Translations under genes and position numbers: made by a program
Shown here: positions 40,845-52,101 of the stretch, one piece after another
Layout of the letters: each line of letters begins with the position of its first letter
Numbering within the stretch: position 1 is the stretch's first letter
Notes under the pieces: model-generated
Database searches by the model: none
What the model was told of the DNA's origin: nothing
The model's input: the letters and a program-made list of their open reading frames with translations, nothing else
Origin: Pseudoips prasinana
Lineage: Eukaryota; Arthropoda; Insecta; Lepidoptera; Nolidae
Assembly (NCBI GenBank): GCA_951640165.1
Contig: OX621247.1
Coordinates: 33,020,001-33,084,000, forward strand
DNA length: 64,000 bases
Direction of reading: 5' to 3'

Positions 40845-41570
40845 AAATAAAAATTAAGGTTTTTATCACGTAGACTTTAAAAAAGCGCTTGTAAATAGTC
40901 AGAACATGTTAGTAGTAATAAAGTTAAGGAGGTATACATAATTATTTCTAGTTACATAATATATAGATATTTAGGTACACGGATCGTTAAAACATTTATA
41001 AAATTTATTTTATAACAGCAATGATATAAGTTAGCTAGCTTGTATTAAGTTATTATCAAGGAGATTATGTTTAGGTTTAATTATCAAAATTTATAGTTTA
41101 AAAATAAATAAAATAAAAAAGGTTTTTAATCACGTAGACTTTAAAAAAGCGCTTCTAAATAGATGAACATGTTTGTAGTAATACAGTTATTATTTCTAGT
41201 TACTTATTACATACATTTAGGTACACGGAATGTTAAAACATTTATACAATTTATTTTATAATGGTAGTCATATTTAGCTAGCTTGTATTAAGTTATTGTC
41301 AAAGAGATTATGTTTAGGTTTAATTATTGAAATTTATATTTTACTACATATTGTCTGGATGGTTCTGTCTATATTTTGGTACGAATTCTATATTATTACT
41401 ATGACAGACCTTGTGTTTATAATGACGGTCCTGCAATAATGCCACCACCGGATCCAATGCGCCCCAACTGAGAAGACCCAGCGAAACAAACTGGTTCATC
41501 TACTACCGGTTTCAACACGGACCAGTTGAGACGGTCCGGCGAAACATACTCTAGCGGGCATGAAAAACAG
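40845..41570 (-). mobile_element. Two head-to-tail LINE-a 3' UTR copies
   Basis: Copy 1 (about 40,845-41,100) and copy 2 (about 41,106-41,570) both start 'aaaaataaaaaaggttttta'-type at the 3' end on the minus strand and share 'cacgtagactttaaaaaagc'. Copy 2 extends further upstream to the 'ccagcgaaacaaact' block. Two insertions at or near the A-rich tail are likely. Confidence 0.82.
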
Positions 41571-41641
41571 TTCCTAAGCTTCCTCCAGGAATTTCTTTTA
41601 ATTCTTAGGTCAAAAACGTTCATAATTCCGCAATGAGAATG

Positions 41642-41740
41642 AGAAATGGAATGGCAGAAAATCAAATCATTTTTCACTTTATAACCTTGTCTACAGGTTA
41701 TAAAGTTAAAAATTATTTGATTTTCTGCCATTCCATTTCT
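41642..41740. repeat. Near-perfect palindrome, 46-bp arms, 7-bp spacer
   Basis: 41,642-41,687 pairs with 41,695-41,740 with two mismatches. It lies 20 bp outside the hAT element's left TSD. Confidence 0.93.
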
Positions 41741-41873
41741 GCACCTGAAGTGCCTACGTGGGTAGGACTAGAGATGTAAAATGACTGAATATGACTAGTC
41801 ACTATTGTCATAAACCTTAAATGACCGGTCATTTACTGTTAAATTCAGTCAATTTGACTCAAATATTATTCTC

Positions 41874-43509
41874 GACTTCGTCCAATTTCGATGGGACTAT
41901 CAAAGCTACCACGCTACGTCACCTTTCTTCTCTGCCAACCCCTAACTATCCCGCATTTGTCTTTAGTCAATTTTCCGCTAGTGATGTTGAGAAGAGTGTA
42001 CTATCTATAACATCCAACTCTGTTGGATGTGACTATATCAGCTGTAATATGATAATTCCTATCCTTGTTGAAATCCTTCCTATTCTGTGTCATATCCTCA
42101 ATTTTTCCATATCCACTAGCGTCTTTCCATCCACTTGGAAAGATGCTCAAATTACTAGAAGCCAAACCCAACATCCTTTTCAGAATTTCGGCCCATTTCC
42201 ATACTTCCTTTTCTCTCCAAAGTCCTAGAACGCCTAATCCACAATTAACTGAATTCCTACCTTTGTTCTAATAGCCTCCTTAATCCCTACCAATCCGGAT
42301 TCCGTCCCGGTCACAGTACCACCTCAGCTCTAGTCAATATTACGGAGGATATCAGGCAAGGTACGGAGTGTGGAAAATTAACGGTACTAGCGTTGCTTTA
42401 TTTTAGCAATGCATTTAATACCGTTGATTTTGATATTCTTCTTGGCATACTACGCTCTCTTAACATATCACCTACGGCAATTGACTGGTTTCGCAGTTAC
42501 CTGGATGGTCGCCGGCAACGTGTTCGCATTGATGATGCTATGTCATCTTGGTGCAGTACGAGCGCTGGCGTGCCTCAAGGTGGCGTTCTGTCTCCGCTAC
42601 TATTTTCAATATTTATTAACTCTATTTCCTGTCAGTTAGATTCTTCCTACCACCTTTATGCAGACGACCTCCAAGTATACACACAAGCTTCATTAGAAAC
42701 CATCTCAAATGGTGTGTCAATAGTAAATAAGGACTTGGAGTATATTTCTAATTGGAGCAAAGCCTATGGACTTCACGTAAACCCATCAAAAAGTCAGGTA
42801 ATTGTTATTGGCAGTCCGCGAAAAATCACCTCACTTGACTGGTCGCAACTTCCACGAGTAGTTTTTGACAATACTGCCATACCATACAGTACCACAGTGA
42901 GAAACTTGGGGATCTATTTTGACACATCTGTCTCTTGGGGTCCTCAACTGCAACAGACAAGCCGCAGGTTATATGCAACTGCAGGAGTATTGCGTAGACT
43001 ACGGAACTTTCTCCCTACCACCACTAAAATTGCGCTTGCTCAATCCCTCCTTCTCCCAGTACTCGACTACGCAGATGCCAGCTATCTAGATCTCACGGAA
43101 GACAAACTTGATAAACTTGAGCGTCTCCAAAACTTCTGCATAAGATTCAAATTTTGGCCTACGCAAATATGATTATGTATCCGAATTCCGAAAAAAACTC
43201 AAGTGGCTCCCTATAAGACTCCGCCGAAATACTCATATTCTCTCCCTGCTTTACAATATTTTGTTCAATCCTGCTAGTCCCCACTATCTTAAGGAAAGAT
43301 TTGAGTTCCTATGTGATTCACATTTGAGGCCCTTAAGATCATCGGAAAATCTGCAACTTAAAATATCGGGACATTCCACAGATTTCCTCGATAAATCATT
43401 TACGGTTCAAGCCACTCGTCTGTGGAATGCCCTGCCGTTGCCTATAAGACGCGCTCAGTCTATTAACACTTTTAAGAATTCAGTAAAGAATCATTACCTG
43501 TCTCTTTAG
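41874..43509 (+). pseudogene. LINE-c reverse transcriptase, frameshifted
   Basis: Three frames together cover most of an RT. 41,874-42,190: SASDVEKSVLSITSNSVGCD, then VFPSTWKDAQI. 42,250-42,400: YQSGFRPGHSTTSAL. 42,393-43,172: FNTVDFDILLGIL, SAGVPQGGVLSPLLFSIFIN and HLYADDLQVYTQ, with the catalytic Asp pair. 43,160-43,509: KLKWLPIRLRRNTHILSLLY, RLWNALPLPIRRAQ and a stop at 43,507-43,509. At least two indels and internal stops disable it. The clade is jockey/CR1-like in broad terms and was not resolved further. Confidence 0.85.
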
Positions 43510-43648
43510 ATCAAAAACCTGCTACTGTTTCTTTTCTTTTTATTACCATTCTCAAATCCTTATATTTGGTGTACCTATTCTTATTTATTTATAGTATGTA
43601 AGTATATATATGTTGATATATATAACATATATATCAACATATAATATA

Positions 43649-45345
43649 TAAGATGGATATATAGTGAAAGGGGAAGAATGCGTGTTAAAACGTTGGAAGG
43701 AGTATTTTGAGAGTTTGTATGATAGAAGTGTAACAGAGAGTGAACGTAGTTCATTAGGTATAGACAAAAATAATTGTAAGGATGAAATTGGAATGGATGA
43801 GATTGTGAAAGCTATTAAGAGTATGAAATCGGGTAAATCACCAGGGTATGACAGGATAACTTCCGAAATGCTGAAGGCTGGACATGGCGTCATAGCGAGT
43901 CAGCTGTGCAGCCTTTTCAATTTGTGCTATAACACCGGCCAAGTGCCAAGTGATTGGTGCAAGGCTATCATCGTACCTCTTTACAAAGGAAAAGGCTCAC
44001 GGCAAGACTGTAAAAACACACAGGGGCATTAGTCTGCTCAGCGTCGTTGGTAAGTTGTATGCGAAAGTATTGGTTGAAAGAGTTGTGAAAGAAACCGATA
44101 CGAAAATATGGGATGCACAGGCGGGTTTTCGAAAAGGAATGGGATGCACGGATCAGGTCTTTTCTCTACGAAGCATAGTAGAGAAGTTTTTGGGCAAAAG
44201 CCAAAAGGTCTACTGTGCCTTAGTAGACTTAGAAAAGGCCTACGATAGAGTGTTGAGGAGTGAACTATGGTCGGTACTGTCCATGTATGGGTTAAACGAC
44301 AACCTTGTTCAAGCACTGAAATCTCTTTATAGGGATTCCAGAGCTTGCGTGAGGATTAACGGGTCATACACTGAGTGGTTTAGCATCCAAAAGGGTGTTA
44401 GACAGGGATGTGTAGCGTCACCGTGGTTGTTTAACCTATTCATGGATAGCTGTTTAAAAGACTTGAAAGAAAGTGAATGTGGTGTAAGGATGAATGAGTT
44501 ACTCATCAAATGTCTGCTGTACGCTGATGATCAAGTTCTACTTGCATCATCTGCGGACGAGTTGCAGGTGATGGTAACAAATATGCATGAAGCTTTTGAA
44601 AGGAAAGGGATGAAAATGAATGTTGGTAAGACGAAAGTAATGGTATTTGAGAGGGATGAATACACGACAGCTTGTAATATTGTGGTTGGAGGAGAGAAAG
44701 TCGAACAGGTGAAAGAGTTTGTATATTTGGGAACTTTGTTTACGAGAGATGGGAAATATGAGAAAGATATTGTTAGAAGAGTAAATGCGGGGAACAGAGT
44801 GAATGGGGCACTACACGCCTTTATGAGTAGCCGACAAGACAAAGAAGGCTCGACTGGCCGTGCACGATGGAGTGCTAGTGCCAACTTTAATGTATGGAAG
44901 TGAAAGTTGGGTATGGCAGAAAAAGAATGAAAGTAAAATAAATGCAGTGGAAATGAGAGCTCTGAGAAGTATGTGTGGTGTGACTTTGAGAGACAGAATT
45001 CGAAATACTGATATAAGAGAGCGTTGTGGTGTGAAAGAGGATGTAGTCACAAAGATTGAAAAAGGTATGCTGAGATGGTTTGGTCATTTAGAAAGGATGA
45101 ATGAAAGAAGACTGACAAAAGAAGTAAACCTGGCCTGTGTGAATGGTACAACCGGAAGGGGAAGACCTCGTAGAACATTCTCTGATCAAATTGGAGACGT
45201 ACTTAGGAGAGGCGAGCATGTATGAAGAATATAATGTCAGTAAACGAAGCGAAAGAGGTGTGCAAGGATCGTGACAAATGGAAGTCCGTTGTCTCTGCCT
45301 ACCCCTCTGGGAGTCAGGCGTGAGTCTATGTATGTATGTATGTAT
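43649..45345 (+). mobile_element. LINE-d inserted in the LINE-c 3' UTR
   Basis: The flanks share 'tataacatatatcaacata'-type sequence (about 43,620-43,645 and 45,347-45,370), an apparent ~20-bp TSD. The element ends with GTAT repeats (about 45,325-45,345). It is 5'-truncated within the RT region. Its last ~35 codons recur at 7,430. Confidence 0.78.
43664..45323 (+). pseudogene. LINE-d reverse transcriptase, frameshifted
   Basis: Segments in order: 43,664-44,010 (AIKSMKSGKSPGYDRITSEM, WCKAIIVPLYKGKG); 44,011-44,850 (RGISLLSVVGKLYAKVL, AGFRKGMGCTDQVFSLR, VDLEKAYDRV, KGVRQGCVASPWLFNLFMD, LLYADDQVLLAS); 44,860-45,205 ([32 protein letters not shown]); and, after another shift, [20 protein letters not shown] ending TGA at 45,321. 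The catalytic residues are present but there are three frame changes. The LVDLEKAYDRV and GVRQGC signatures resemble RTE/R4-like groups; the clade is uncertain. Confidence 0.86.
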
Positions 45346-46243
45346 GTATATAACATATATCAACATATTATTCTCAACATATATAACATATTATTATATT
45401 AATATATATGTATATATATTTATTTATTTAGTCTATGTATTTGAGTATTTATTTAAATTGAATTTAAAGTTATTTTACCGTATATTGCTAGCCACTTTTC
45501 TCAATTGCTAATCTAGTCCATCCAACGGTTGTCTGGAAGAAATCGCTCTTATGCGATAAGACCGCCAATTGTACATAAATTGAAACTATGTCTATACATA
45601 TAAATTTTATTCTGTGATGTGCAATAAAGTGTACCTATCTATCTATCTATTCTCTACTACCACCCAATTATTTATTTATTTAGGTACCCAATTTACATGC
45701 ACGTTTAAATGAAGCAACGTTTTAGTTTCTATTATATTATGAGAGGACAGGACAACATCAAAATTCTATGCGCGAGGCGATGCGACGTTGCCATTTTGTC
45801 TTAAATGCACGCATGCTTAGAAATGTAAAATGATTAACACTATTTAATAATACTATAAGTCATAAAAACCACTTTTTTGTTTCAATTTAGAAGTAGTAGA
45901 CTTTTATCAACGACAAAAACTTAAAAGGTACTAAAATATTACTGAAATCAAATTGACTGAAAATGACCATTTTTGACAGTTAATGACCATTTTTGACCAA
46001 TTTGACCGTAAATGACAGTCAGTCTAATTCAGTCACTTTAGTCATTTTCAACACTAGGTAGGACTTATTGTTGCCTACGTTCAAGAATTGATCGGAGACG
46101 CATCATTCACACCTTAAACACGTAATACCTTTGAAGGCACTTATTTTTACACGGAATTGGAAAATAGAATGCCAATACTTCAAAGAACGACACAAGCATT
46201 CTCGTTTTGCCTGATTCTATGAATTACAGTCCAAAGACTCTAA

Positions 46244-46481
46244 GGGTCAGCGCAGACAGAGAGGAGCGCAGCGGAGAGGATTTTATTAAGGCACTAGAAA
46301 ATCAAATTTAGAGCTATAGGAATGAAGTGCATATATGCTTGAACCTGACAAAATGCTCGCGCAGTCTCGCGCATTTTAATGTTCAAGCATACATGCACTT
46401 ATTTTCAATCATTTTAAAGTTGATTTTCTGGTGCCTTAATAAAATCCTCTCCGCTGCGCTCCTCTCGGTCTGCGCTGACCC
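46244..46481. mobile_element. Harbinger-type MITE M2 copy 1, TAA duplication
   Basis: Ends GGGTCAGCGCAGAC and GTCTGCGCTGACCC-type, flanked by TAA (46,241-46,243; 46,482-46,484). 238 bp; arms extend through 'gaggagcgcagcggagagga' and 'ttttattaaggcactagaaa'. An identical-length copy is at 59,914. Confidence 0.92.
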
Positions 46482-46484
46482 TAA

Positions 46485-46967
46485 AGGAGTGTAGCAAGAT
46501 GTTGTAGATATTATAAAAGTTGGAAACCTTTGCTTGAAGTAAAACGGATCGATAGACTATAAATATCTACACACAACTCACACAATGCCATCTGATCACA
46601 AACTAGCCAGAGGCTCTAAATACACAGTATACATTCGTCGACGACGAAGCGAGTTACATGATTTTTATTCACCTTAAAAGTGCTCGCACTACAGAAGTTT
46701 TCAGTTCAAAAACAACAGAAGCATTCACATAAGATACAAACGAAAAAAAATACAGTTGAATTGATAATTCTTCTTTTAAAAATCGGTTAATTATGGCAGG
46801 TAATTAATAGAAAAGTTTCACCCAATCGCAAACACAACTCGTCTGTCATAGAGGAATGATGCCGCTATTTTATATACAATATTTAAGGAATTTATATGGC
46901 GCAAAAGGCCAAGACCGCCACAGGATATTGTTTCCAACGGAGATCACAGGAGGTTGCCAAGGCAATA
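46485..46967. other. No recognised gene
   Basis: 'acaatgccatctgatcacaa' near 46,580 is an S3-type SINE tail fragment in reverse. Nothing else was recognised. Confidence 0.4.
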
Positions 46968-46969
46968 TA

Positions 46970-48257
46970 TTAGGTCTTTACCTATGAAATTGCCGTTCTG
47001 CAGTACTGGCCATTTCAAATCAAAATAATTTTTGTTTGGCTAAGAATTCTAATTTCAAATTAATTTTATTTTAAAAACATGGATTCTTTTTTCCAAAAGT
47101 AGTCATTTCTTTATTGATTAGTGTTACATTTTCATCGCATTTCAATCTTTTTCGTCATCATGGATACGTTAAAAATTCGAGTAATTATGGAATATGAGTA
47201 CCGTCGTGGCAGCAACGCGGCACAAGCGGCACGCAACATCAACGACGTTTACGGAGCTAACACTACAAACCAACGCACCACCTGTTATTGGTTTGCTCGC
47301 TTCCGTTCTGGAAATTTCGACCTGAAAAATGAACCTCGCGGTCGTCCGAAGACTTTGGTCGACAATGACGAATTAAAGGCGGTTGAGGAAGCTGATGATA
47401 CACAATCTACGGCTGAATTAGCAGCAGCTTTCGACGTTAGCGTCAAAACAATATTGGTCCATTTGCGTCAAATTGGCAAGGTAAAAAAGCTTGACAAATG
47501 GGTGCCCCACGAACTCAATGATCGCCAGCGCGAAGTACGCGTCGAGACGTGCCTTGCACTGCTCAACAGACACACAAATGAAGGAATTTTGAACCGCATT
47601 GTTACCTGCGATGAAAAATGGATTCTGTTTGATAACCGCAAGCGCTCAGCAAGTTGGTTGGATCCTGGTTCAGCACCTAAACAATGCCCTAAACGAAAAC
47701 TTACCCCTAGAAAAGTGATGGTCACTGTTTGGTGGTCTAGCGCCGGTGTGATTCATCACAGCTTCTTACCAAACGGGGTGAGCATTACTGCAGATGTGTA
47801 CTGTGAAGAACTGAGCACAATGATGGAGAAGCTGGCGCATCTCCAACCAGCATTGGTCAATCGCTCGTCTCCGCTGCTCCTGCACGACAACGCGCGACCT
47901 CATACTGCACAGCAGACGGTCTCCAAGTTGCAAGAACTGGGGTTGGAAGCTCTCCGTCATCCGCCCTACTCACCAGACCTTGCGCCTACAGACTACTACT
48001 TTTTCCAGAATTTGGATAACTTCTTGGCGGGAAAAAAATTCAATACCCGAGAGGCAGTACAAAATGCCTTTGAAGAATTTGTTGCCTCCCGTCCAGCTGA
48101 TTTCTTTAAGAAGGGCATCAATAAACTGCCACTGCGATGGCAAAGATGCATTGATTGCATGGGTGATTACTTCGATTAATACAAATAAAAAAATTCATGA
48201 AAAAAATTCGTTTAAATTTTTTCATACAAAACGGCAATTTCATAGGTAAAGACCTAT
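46970..48257 (+). mobile_element. Mariner element, complete
   Basis: 1,288 bp with inverted ends TTAGGTCTTTACCTATGAAA and, at the right (reverse complement), ATAGGTCTTTACCTATGAAA: 27-28 bp with one mismatch at the tip. TA flanks on each side (46,968-46,969; 48,258-48,259). Encodes one intact transposase. Length and structure are canonical. Confidence 0.95.
47160..48179 (+). CDS. Mariner transposase, intact
   Basis: 339 residues from the ATG at 47,160 (MDTLKIRVIMEYEYRRGSNA). An in-frame ATG lies 13 codons upstream at 47,121, but the later start matches relatives. Order: two HTH motifs (~1-110, including the GRPKT hook), then the catalytic domain with VTCDEKWILFDNRKR, LLHDNARPHTAQ and YSPDLAPTDYYFFQNLD. 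The second and third Asp are 34 residues apart (DD34D). The WVPHEL linker motif is present and YSPDLAPTD is exact. The sequence resembles the cecropia-type mariners related to SETMAR/Hsmar1. No frameshift or stop, so activity is plausible. Confidence 0.96.
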   Translation: MDTLKIRVIMEYEYRRGSNAAQAARNINDVYGANTTNQRTTCYWFARFRSGNFDLKNEPRGRPKTLVDNDELKAVEEADDTQSTAELAAAFDVSVKTILVHLRQIGKVKKLDKWVPHELNDRQREVRVETCLALLNRHTNEGILNRIVTCDEKWILFDNRKRSASWLDPGSAPKQCPKRKLTPRKVMVTVWWSSAGVIHHSFLPNGVSITADVYCEELSTMMEKLAHLQPALVNRSSPLLLHDNARPHTAQQTVSKLQELGLEALRHPPYSPDLAPTDYYFFQNLDNFLAGKKFNTREAVQNAFEEFVASRPADFFKKGINKLPLRWQRCIDCMGDYFD

Positions 48258-48299
48258 TATTTTGCCTCATGTCGCTAACTCATAAAACATTCACATAAA

Positions 48300-48640
48300 C
48301 CTTATATCTTCATACATACTTTCATCCTCTATTCCCTATTGTTATATTATACTCTTGAGGGTAAAACTTTTACAAAACCTTGAATGTCATATTTATTTAT
48401 ATCAAATCAACAACCTAAAAATTAATTTCAATCTTCTAGCCACTAAAATTACGACACTTCCATACAATTTTTCATCCCCTCTTACAACCCTTGTTCCGCG
48501 TTAAAAAGTAACCTATGTCCTTTCTTAGGCTCTAGCCTATCTGTGTACCAAATTTCATTTAAATCAGTTCAGTAGTTTTGGCGTAAATGCGCGACAGACA
48601 GACAGAGCTACTTTCGCATTTATAATATTAAGTAAGCATA
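48300..48640 (-). mobile_element. Non-autonomous Helitron-like repeat (minus)
   Basis: On the minus strand it starts 'taatattataaatgcgaaag' near 48,635 and includes 'gcctaagaaaggacataggt', as in the 16,606 copy. Confidence 0.6.
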
Positions 48641-48731
48641 GTAATAACATCCTGGGACATTATTCATACCCTCACAAGATCATCGGTTAAACTTGTGGGG
48701 CCTGTCCACGCTATTTTCATTGACGGGCCTG

Positions 48732-48972
48732 GGGGTCTACCGGCTAATTCACCGAACATCGATTTCTTAAATGGCGTTCAAATAAATAAAGGTTAAAAAT
48801 GACTTAATCAATCGTTAAATCGGCTTCATCGTTGACAATCGATTCCGGACCATTTATGACGTCACATGTGCTCATGGAAGCCCATTTAACGATTGAATAA
48901 GTCATTTTTAACCTTTATTTATTCGAACGCCGATCACGAAAACGATGTTCGGCGACTTAGCCGGTAGAGCCC
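48732..48972. mobile_element. MITE M1 copy d, CTG target duplication
   Basis: Starts GGGGTCTACCGGCTAATT (one change from consensus) and ends TTAGCCGGTAGAGCCC, CTG on both flanks, TGACGTCA at 48,857-48,864. Confidence 0.92.
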
Positions 48973-48975
48973 CTG

Positions 48976-49220
48976 TTCGCGTGGTAGGTAAACGCTTGCC
49001 TTCACGTCGCAGGTCGTTTAGATCCCACCTAGGACAGATATTTGTGTACATGAAAATGTCTGTTTGTCCTGAGTCTGGGTGTAGGTAATTATCTATATAA
49101 ATATGTACTTACAAAAGAAAAGTAGTATATGTAATATATCAGTTATCTGGTTTCCATAGTGCAAGCGCTGCTTAGTTTGGGATCAGATGGCCATGTATGT
49201 CTCAGGATATTATTATTATT
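48976..49220 (+). mobile_element. SINE S3
   Basis: Head 'cgcgtggtaggtaaacgctt' begins right after MITE M1; body 'ctgagtctgggtgtaggtaa'; tail 'gtctcaggatattattatta'. Confidence 0.78.
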
Positions 49221-49937
49221 ATAAACAACTCTAAATTATATACTCTTTGGCCAAACGCACTGATGCTCCAATGAGTCATCACTCATAACAGTCCCCGTAC
49301 TGGAAACTGTAAACATTTGTTAAGGCGTGGATAATGTAGATTGTCCATGTATTTAATTTCCATAATAATTAGGAGTTATACAATAGATGGATCCAACGTT
49401 CAATAATTGCCCCACTCCGTGAGATCATTTAATTAATTACAATAGTAGATTAATTAACTTTAATTATAAGAATGTTAGCTTGTTATATTTTTACTAGCGT
49501 TGTATATACAGGGTGAAACATAAAAGTAGTCGTAAGTTAAAGATTTTAATTTACCTATTACACTCAAGAACGGATGGGTCAAGTGTTATGATGTAATTAC
49601 ACAAAAATTCAGAGTAATTGATAAAAACATTATTTTCAACTTAAATAAATAAACAATAATATAAATAAATAAATTTTATTCAAGAATTAATGTGTACAAA
49701 TTTATATCTACTTACTTTAAAAATAATTAATACTAAGCTATAGACAATTTGTGCCTGTACTACGTTAAACATGTACCACAGGCGTTCTAACGGCTTAATA
49801 GGTATACTTAACCTTTATTAAAAAAAATATCAATATTTAATTATACAAATTAAAAAACCTAAGATATAATGTTTAAAAATTTAATAATTTGCCTTTGTAC
49901 ATAACTTTTGAAAATATATTACAAAAGTTATGTATGC
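49221..49937. repeat. Unassigned repeats, small palindrome
   Basis: 49,500-49,650 is repeated, diverged, at 50,190-50,360 (for example 'cacaaaaattcagagtaatt' versus 'cacaaaaaatcatcggagta'). 49,660-49,920 looks like a reversed LINE 3' UTR. 49,899-49,911 pairs with 49,922-49,934 ('tacataacttttg'). Confidence 0.5.
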
Positions 49938-50182
49938 TGTTGGCGTGGTTGACAAATTGCTTTCACGCCTGAGGTCGTGGGTTCGATTTGCGATATTTGT
50001 GTGCATTAACATGTCTGTTTGTCCTGAGCCTGGGTGTAATTATCTATATTAGTGTGTATTTACAAAAAGAAAAGTACTAAAATATTATGTAGTATATCAG
50101 TTAACTGGTTTCCATAGTACAAGCTCTGTTTATTTTAGGATCAGATGAACGTGTGTGAATAATGACTCGGGATATTATTATT
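49938..50182 (+). mobile_element. SINE S3
   Basis: 'ttggcgtggttgacaaattg', B box 'gggttcgatttg', body and ATT-rich tail; splits the diverged repeat pair described for 49,500. Confidence 0.78.
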
Positions 50183-50609
50183 ATTTATTATTACTTAAAA
50201 GAACGTATGGGTCAATTTTTATGATGATTGATTTAATTAATTTGTCGCCGCCCGGAATGGCACAATAACTACACAAAAAATCATCGGAGTAATTATTAAA
50301 AACATAGTTTTAAAGTTAATTAATTCGCCTTTGTACTACATAACTTCTGTAAATACACTTTCTTGCTGCTGCAGCTTTACTGTGTGAAATAAGAATAATT
50401 TTCTTATTCATTCATTATGGAACAGCTTTTCTGTCCGTATCTCGAGAACGGATGAACAGATTTAAATTGTTGAATCGTTTTATCTTCTCGACCTCGAAAT
50501 TAAAAACGTTTATAATGCTACTTCTGATAGGTACATAAAGTTGTGATTGCACTCCAAAACGACTAAACCAATAGTGACGAAATTCTGTGTGATTAAGTTT
50601 CATAATTGT

Positions 50610-50970
50610 GGTAGCATTAAAGCGCGCCCGTCGTAATTAACACAAGGTACGTAATAATAATAATACCCTAATATAGACGGAACCATTGACAATATGTAGT
50701 AATAAATTTATTATTTAAATATAAGACTTAAACTAGATCATTAAACATAATCTCTTGACAATAACTTGATACGAGCTAGCTAAATATCATTGCTATAATA
50801 AAATAAATTGTATAAAGTTTTCATACGATGTGTACCTAAATATCTATGTTACTAGTAATAATAATGTGTACAATTATATTACTACAAACATGTTCTGACT
50901 ATTTACAAGCGCTTTTTTAAGGTCTACGTGAATAAAAACCTTTTTATTATATTTTATTTTTTATTTAATT
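50610..50970 (+). mobile_element. LINE-a 3' UTR copy
   Basis: From 'gtggtagcattaaagcgcgc' to 'ctacgtgaataaaaacc'. Confidence 0.86.
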
Positions 50971-51450
50971 GAACTCAATAGGTGGCGCAGTTTTCTAGTT
51001 ATTTTACTAATGTTTGCCAGGACAGCTTGTATCAATTGTAGTTTATAAATAAATCCTAATATATGTTGCATCGTGCTAACATTGTCTAGCTCCGGTAATA
51101 ATATTGTCAAGTAGAAGTATTATATATCATTTCCTTATTACCAGAACGCGCTCCAGTTCACATATGCCAGACAATACCCGATAGCTCGTGATATTCAAAC
51201 ATATTATTATTGTATAATATCTGCAGCAGCATTTTAACAATTTACTTGACAAAAAATATTCACCGAGGTTGGCAGCCCTGACCTTTGGTTATAAGGACGC
51301 CGACGAGAAAATTCTGCACTCATCTGTATCCAAAAAGTCTGGTGCTATAAATATAATAGTCGCAATGTAATAGTGTTTTTTATCATAATAATAATAATTT
51401 ATTTCAGATAATTAGAATCCATTTTTGTTAGTAAATAATTTATGAACTTA
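50971..51450. other. No recognised gene
   Basis: 51,240-51,340 ('aggttggcagccctgacctt', 'tataaggacgccgacgagaa') has a TATA-like, LTR-like look, but no paired LTR or primer site was found. Confidence 0.3.
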
Positions 51451-51476
51451 AACACTATTGTAAGTAAGCTAAACAT

Positions 51477-51700
51477 TCAAAAACACCCCATTGGGGTATG
51501 TTTGCGCATCCAATATTCCAGTATTGGGCTGTCCCACCGGTCCACGATCGTGTTTAATATGCTATTGGGACTGCCTCGTACCCTGTTCATAATGGAAGCG
51601 CATCGCTTACGCATGATGGCGTGGAATCCATCCGTGCGTGCATCGGCGAACATTTTTGATGCGCTACAATGTCTTGGCAGTCCCATCAGCATCCTAAACG
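51477..51700 (-). pseudogene. LINE-like C-terminal fragment (tentative)
   Basis: The minus strand reads GLPRHCSASKMFADARTDGF, HAIMRKRCASIMNRVRGSPN and SILNTIVDRWDSP. This resembles the C-terminal tail of an insect non-LTR reverse transcriptase family. A plus-strand frame of 103 codons over the same bases has no such likeness. Short and isolated; the assignment is from memory of motif style only. Confidence 0.5.
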
Positions 51701-51795
51701 TGTTATTGGACGCACAGAGCGAAATATGCCTACTGCGTGTAGCTAATCCATAGATTACATGTCTGACAGTAAGCTATAAAAAGGGTATAACAATC

Positions 51796-51990
51796 CATGG
51801 CGAGATCTAGGTTCAGTAATAGATGGGTGATCGCTTATGTGGATTAATTTTTGAGTGCCACCATGCTTCTGGCGGCACGTGAAGCTGTAAGTCCAGGTTG
51901 TAGTCATTAGACAACAGCTGTTAAATTATGTCACAGGTCTACTGGGTGGCTGGAATTACTTTGATACGTAGTTAGCCACCGCCTATACTG
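51796..51990 (+). mobile_element. 5S-derived SINE fragment
   Basis: 'aatagatgggtgatcgctta' (5S-like), then 'ggcacgtgaagctgtaagtc' and 'gttgtagtcattagacaaca', parallel to the 14,232 copy. Confidence 0.75.
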
Positions 51991-52101
51991 ATTAAAGAAA
52001 AAAATTTAAAAGATACAACCCTATCAGCCCACACAGGCGAGTCGTAGCATATACACCCAAGATAGGTAGCCACGTAGATACGGCTTGTATATTGAATTTT
52101 A

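Larger units (their letters stand above)
41874..45647 (+). mobile_element. LINE-c inserted in the hAT element
   Basis: 5'-truncated LINE with coding remnants to 43,509 and a 3' UTR. The 3' UTR resumes after a nested LINE at about 45,365 and ends 'gtgatgtgcaataaagtg' plus CTAT repeats. A 7-bp repeat 'tattctc' at 41,867-41,873 and 45,648-45,654 is the likely TSD. Confidence 0.78.
41769..46056. mobile_element. hAT-type element holding two nested LINEs
   Basis: The ends TAGAGATGTAAAATGACT and (reverse complement of right) TAGTGTTGAAAATGACT are flanked by the perfect 8-bp duplication 'ggtaggac' (41,761-41,768; 46,057-46,064). YAGNG ends plus an 8-bp TSD identify hAT. Without the nested LINE only ~500 bp remain (41,769-41,866 and 45,655-46,056), rich in 'aatgacc' repeats and with no coding sequence: a non-autonomous element. 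Confidence 0.88.

Noticed and set aside
45330..45470. AT-rich palindromes as a replication origin or scaffold attachment region
   Set aside because: They are explained by LINE-d's GTAT tail and its TATA-rich target.
51040..51360. Solo LTR
   Set aside because: It has a TATA-like patch, but no TG...CA ends, TSD or second copy could be shown.
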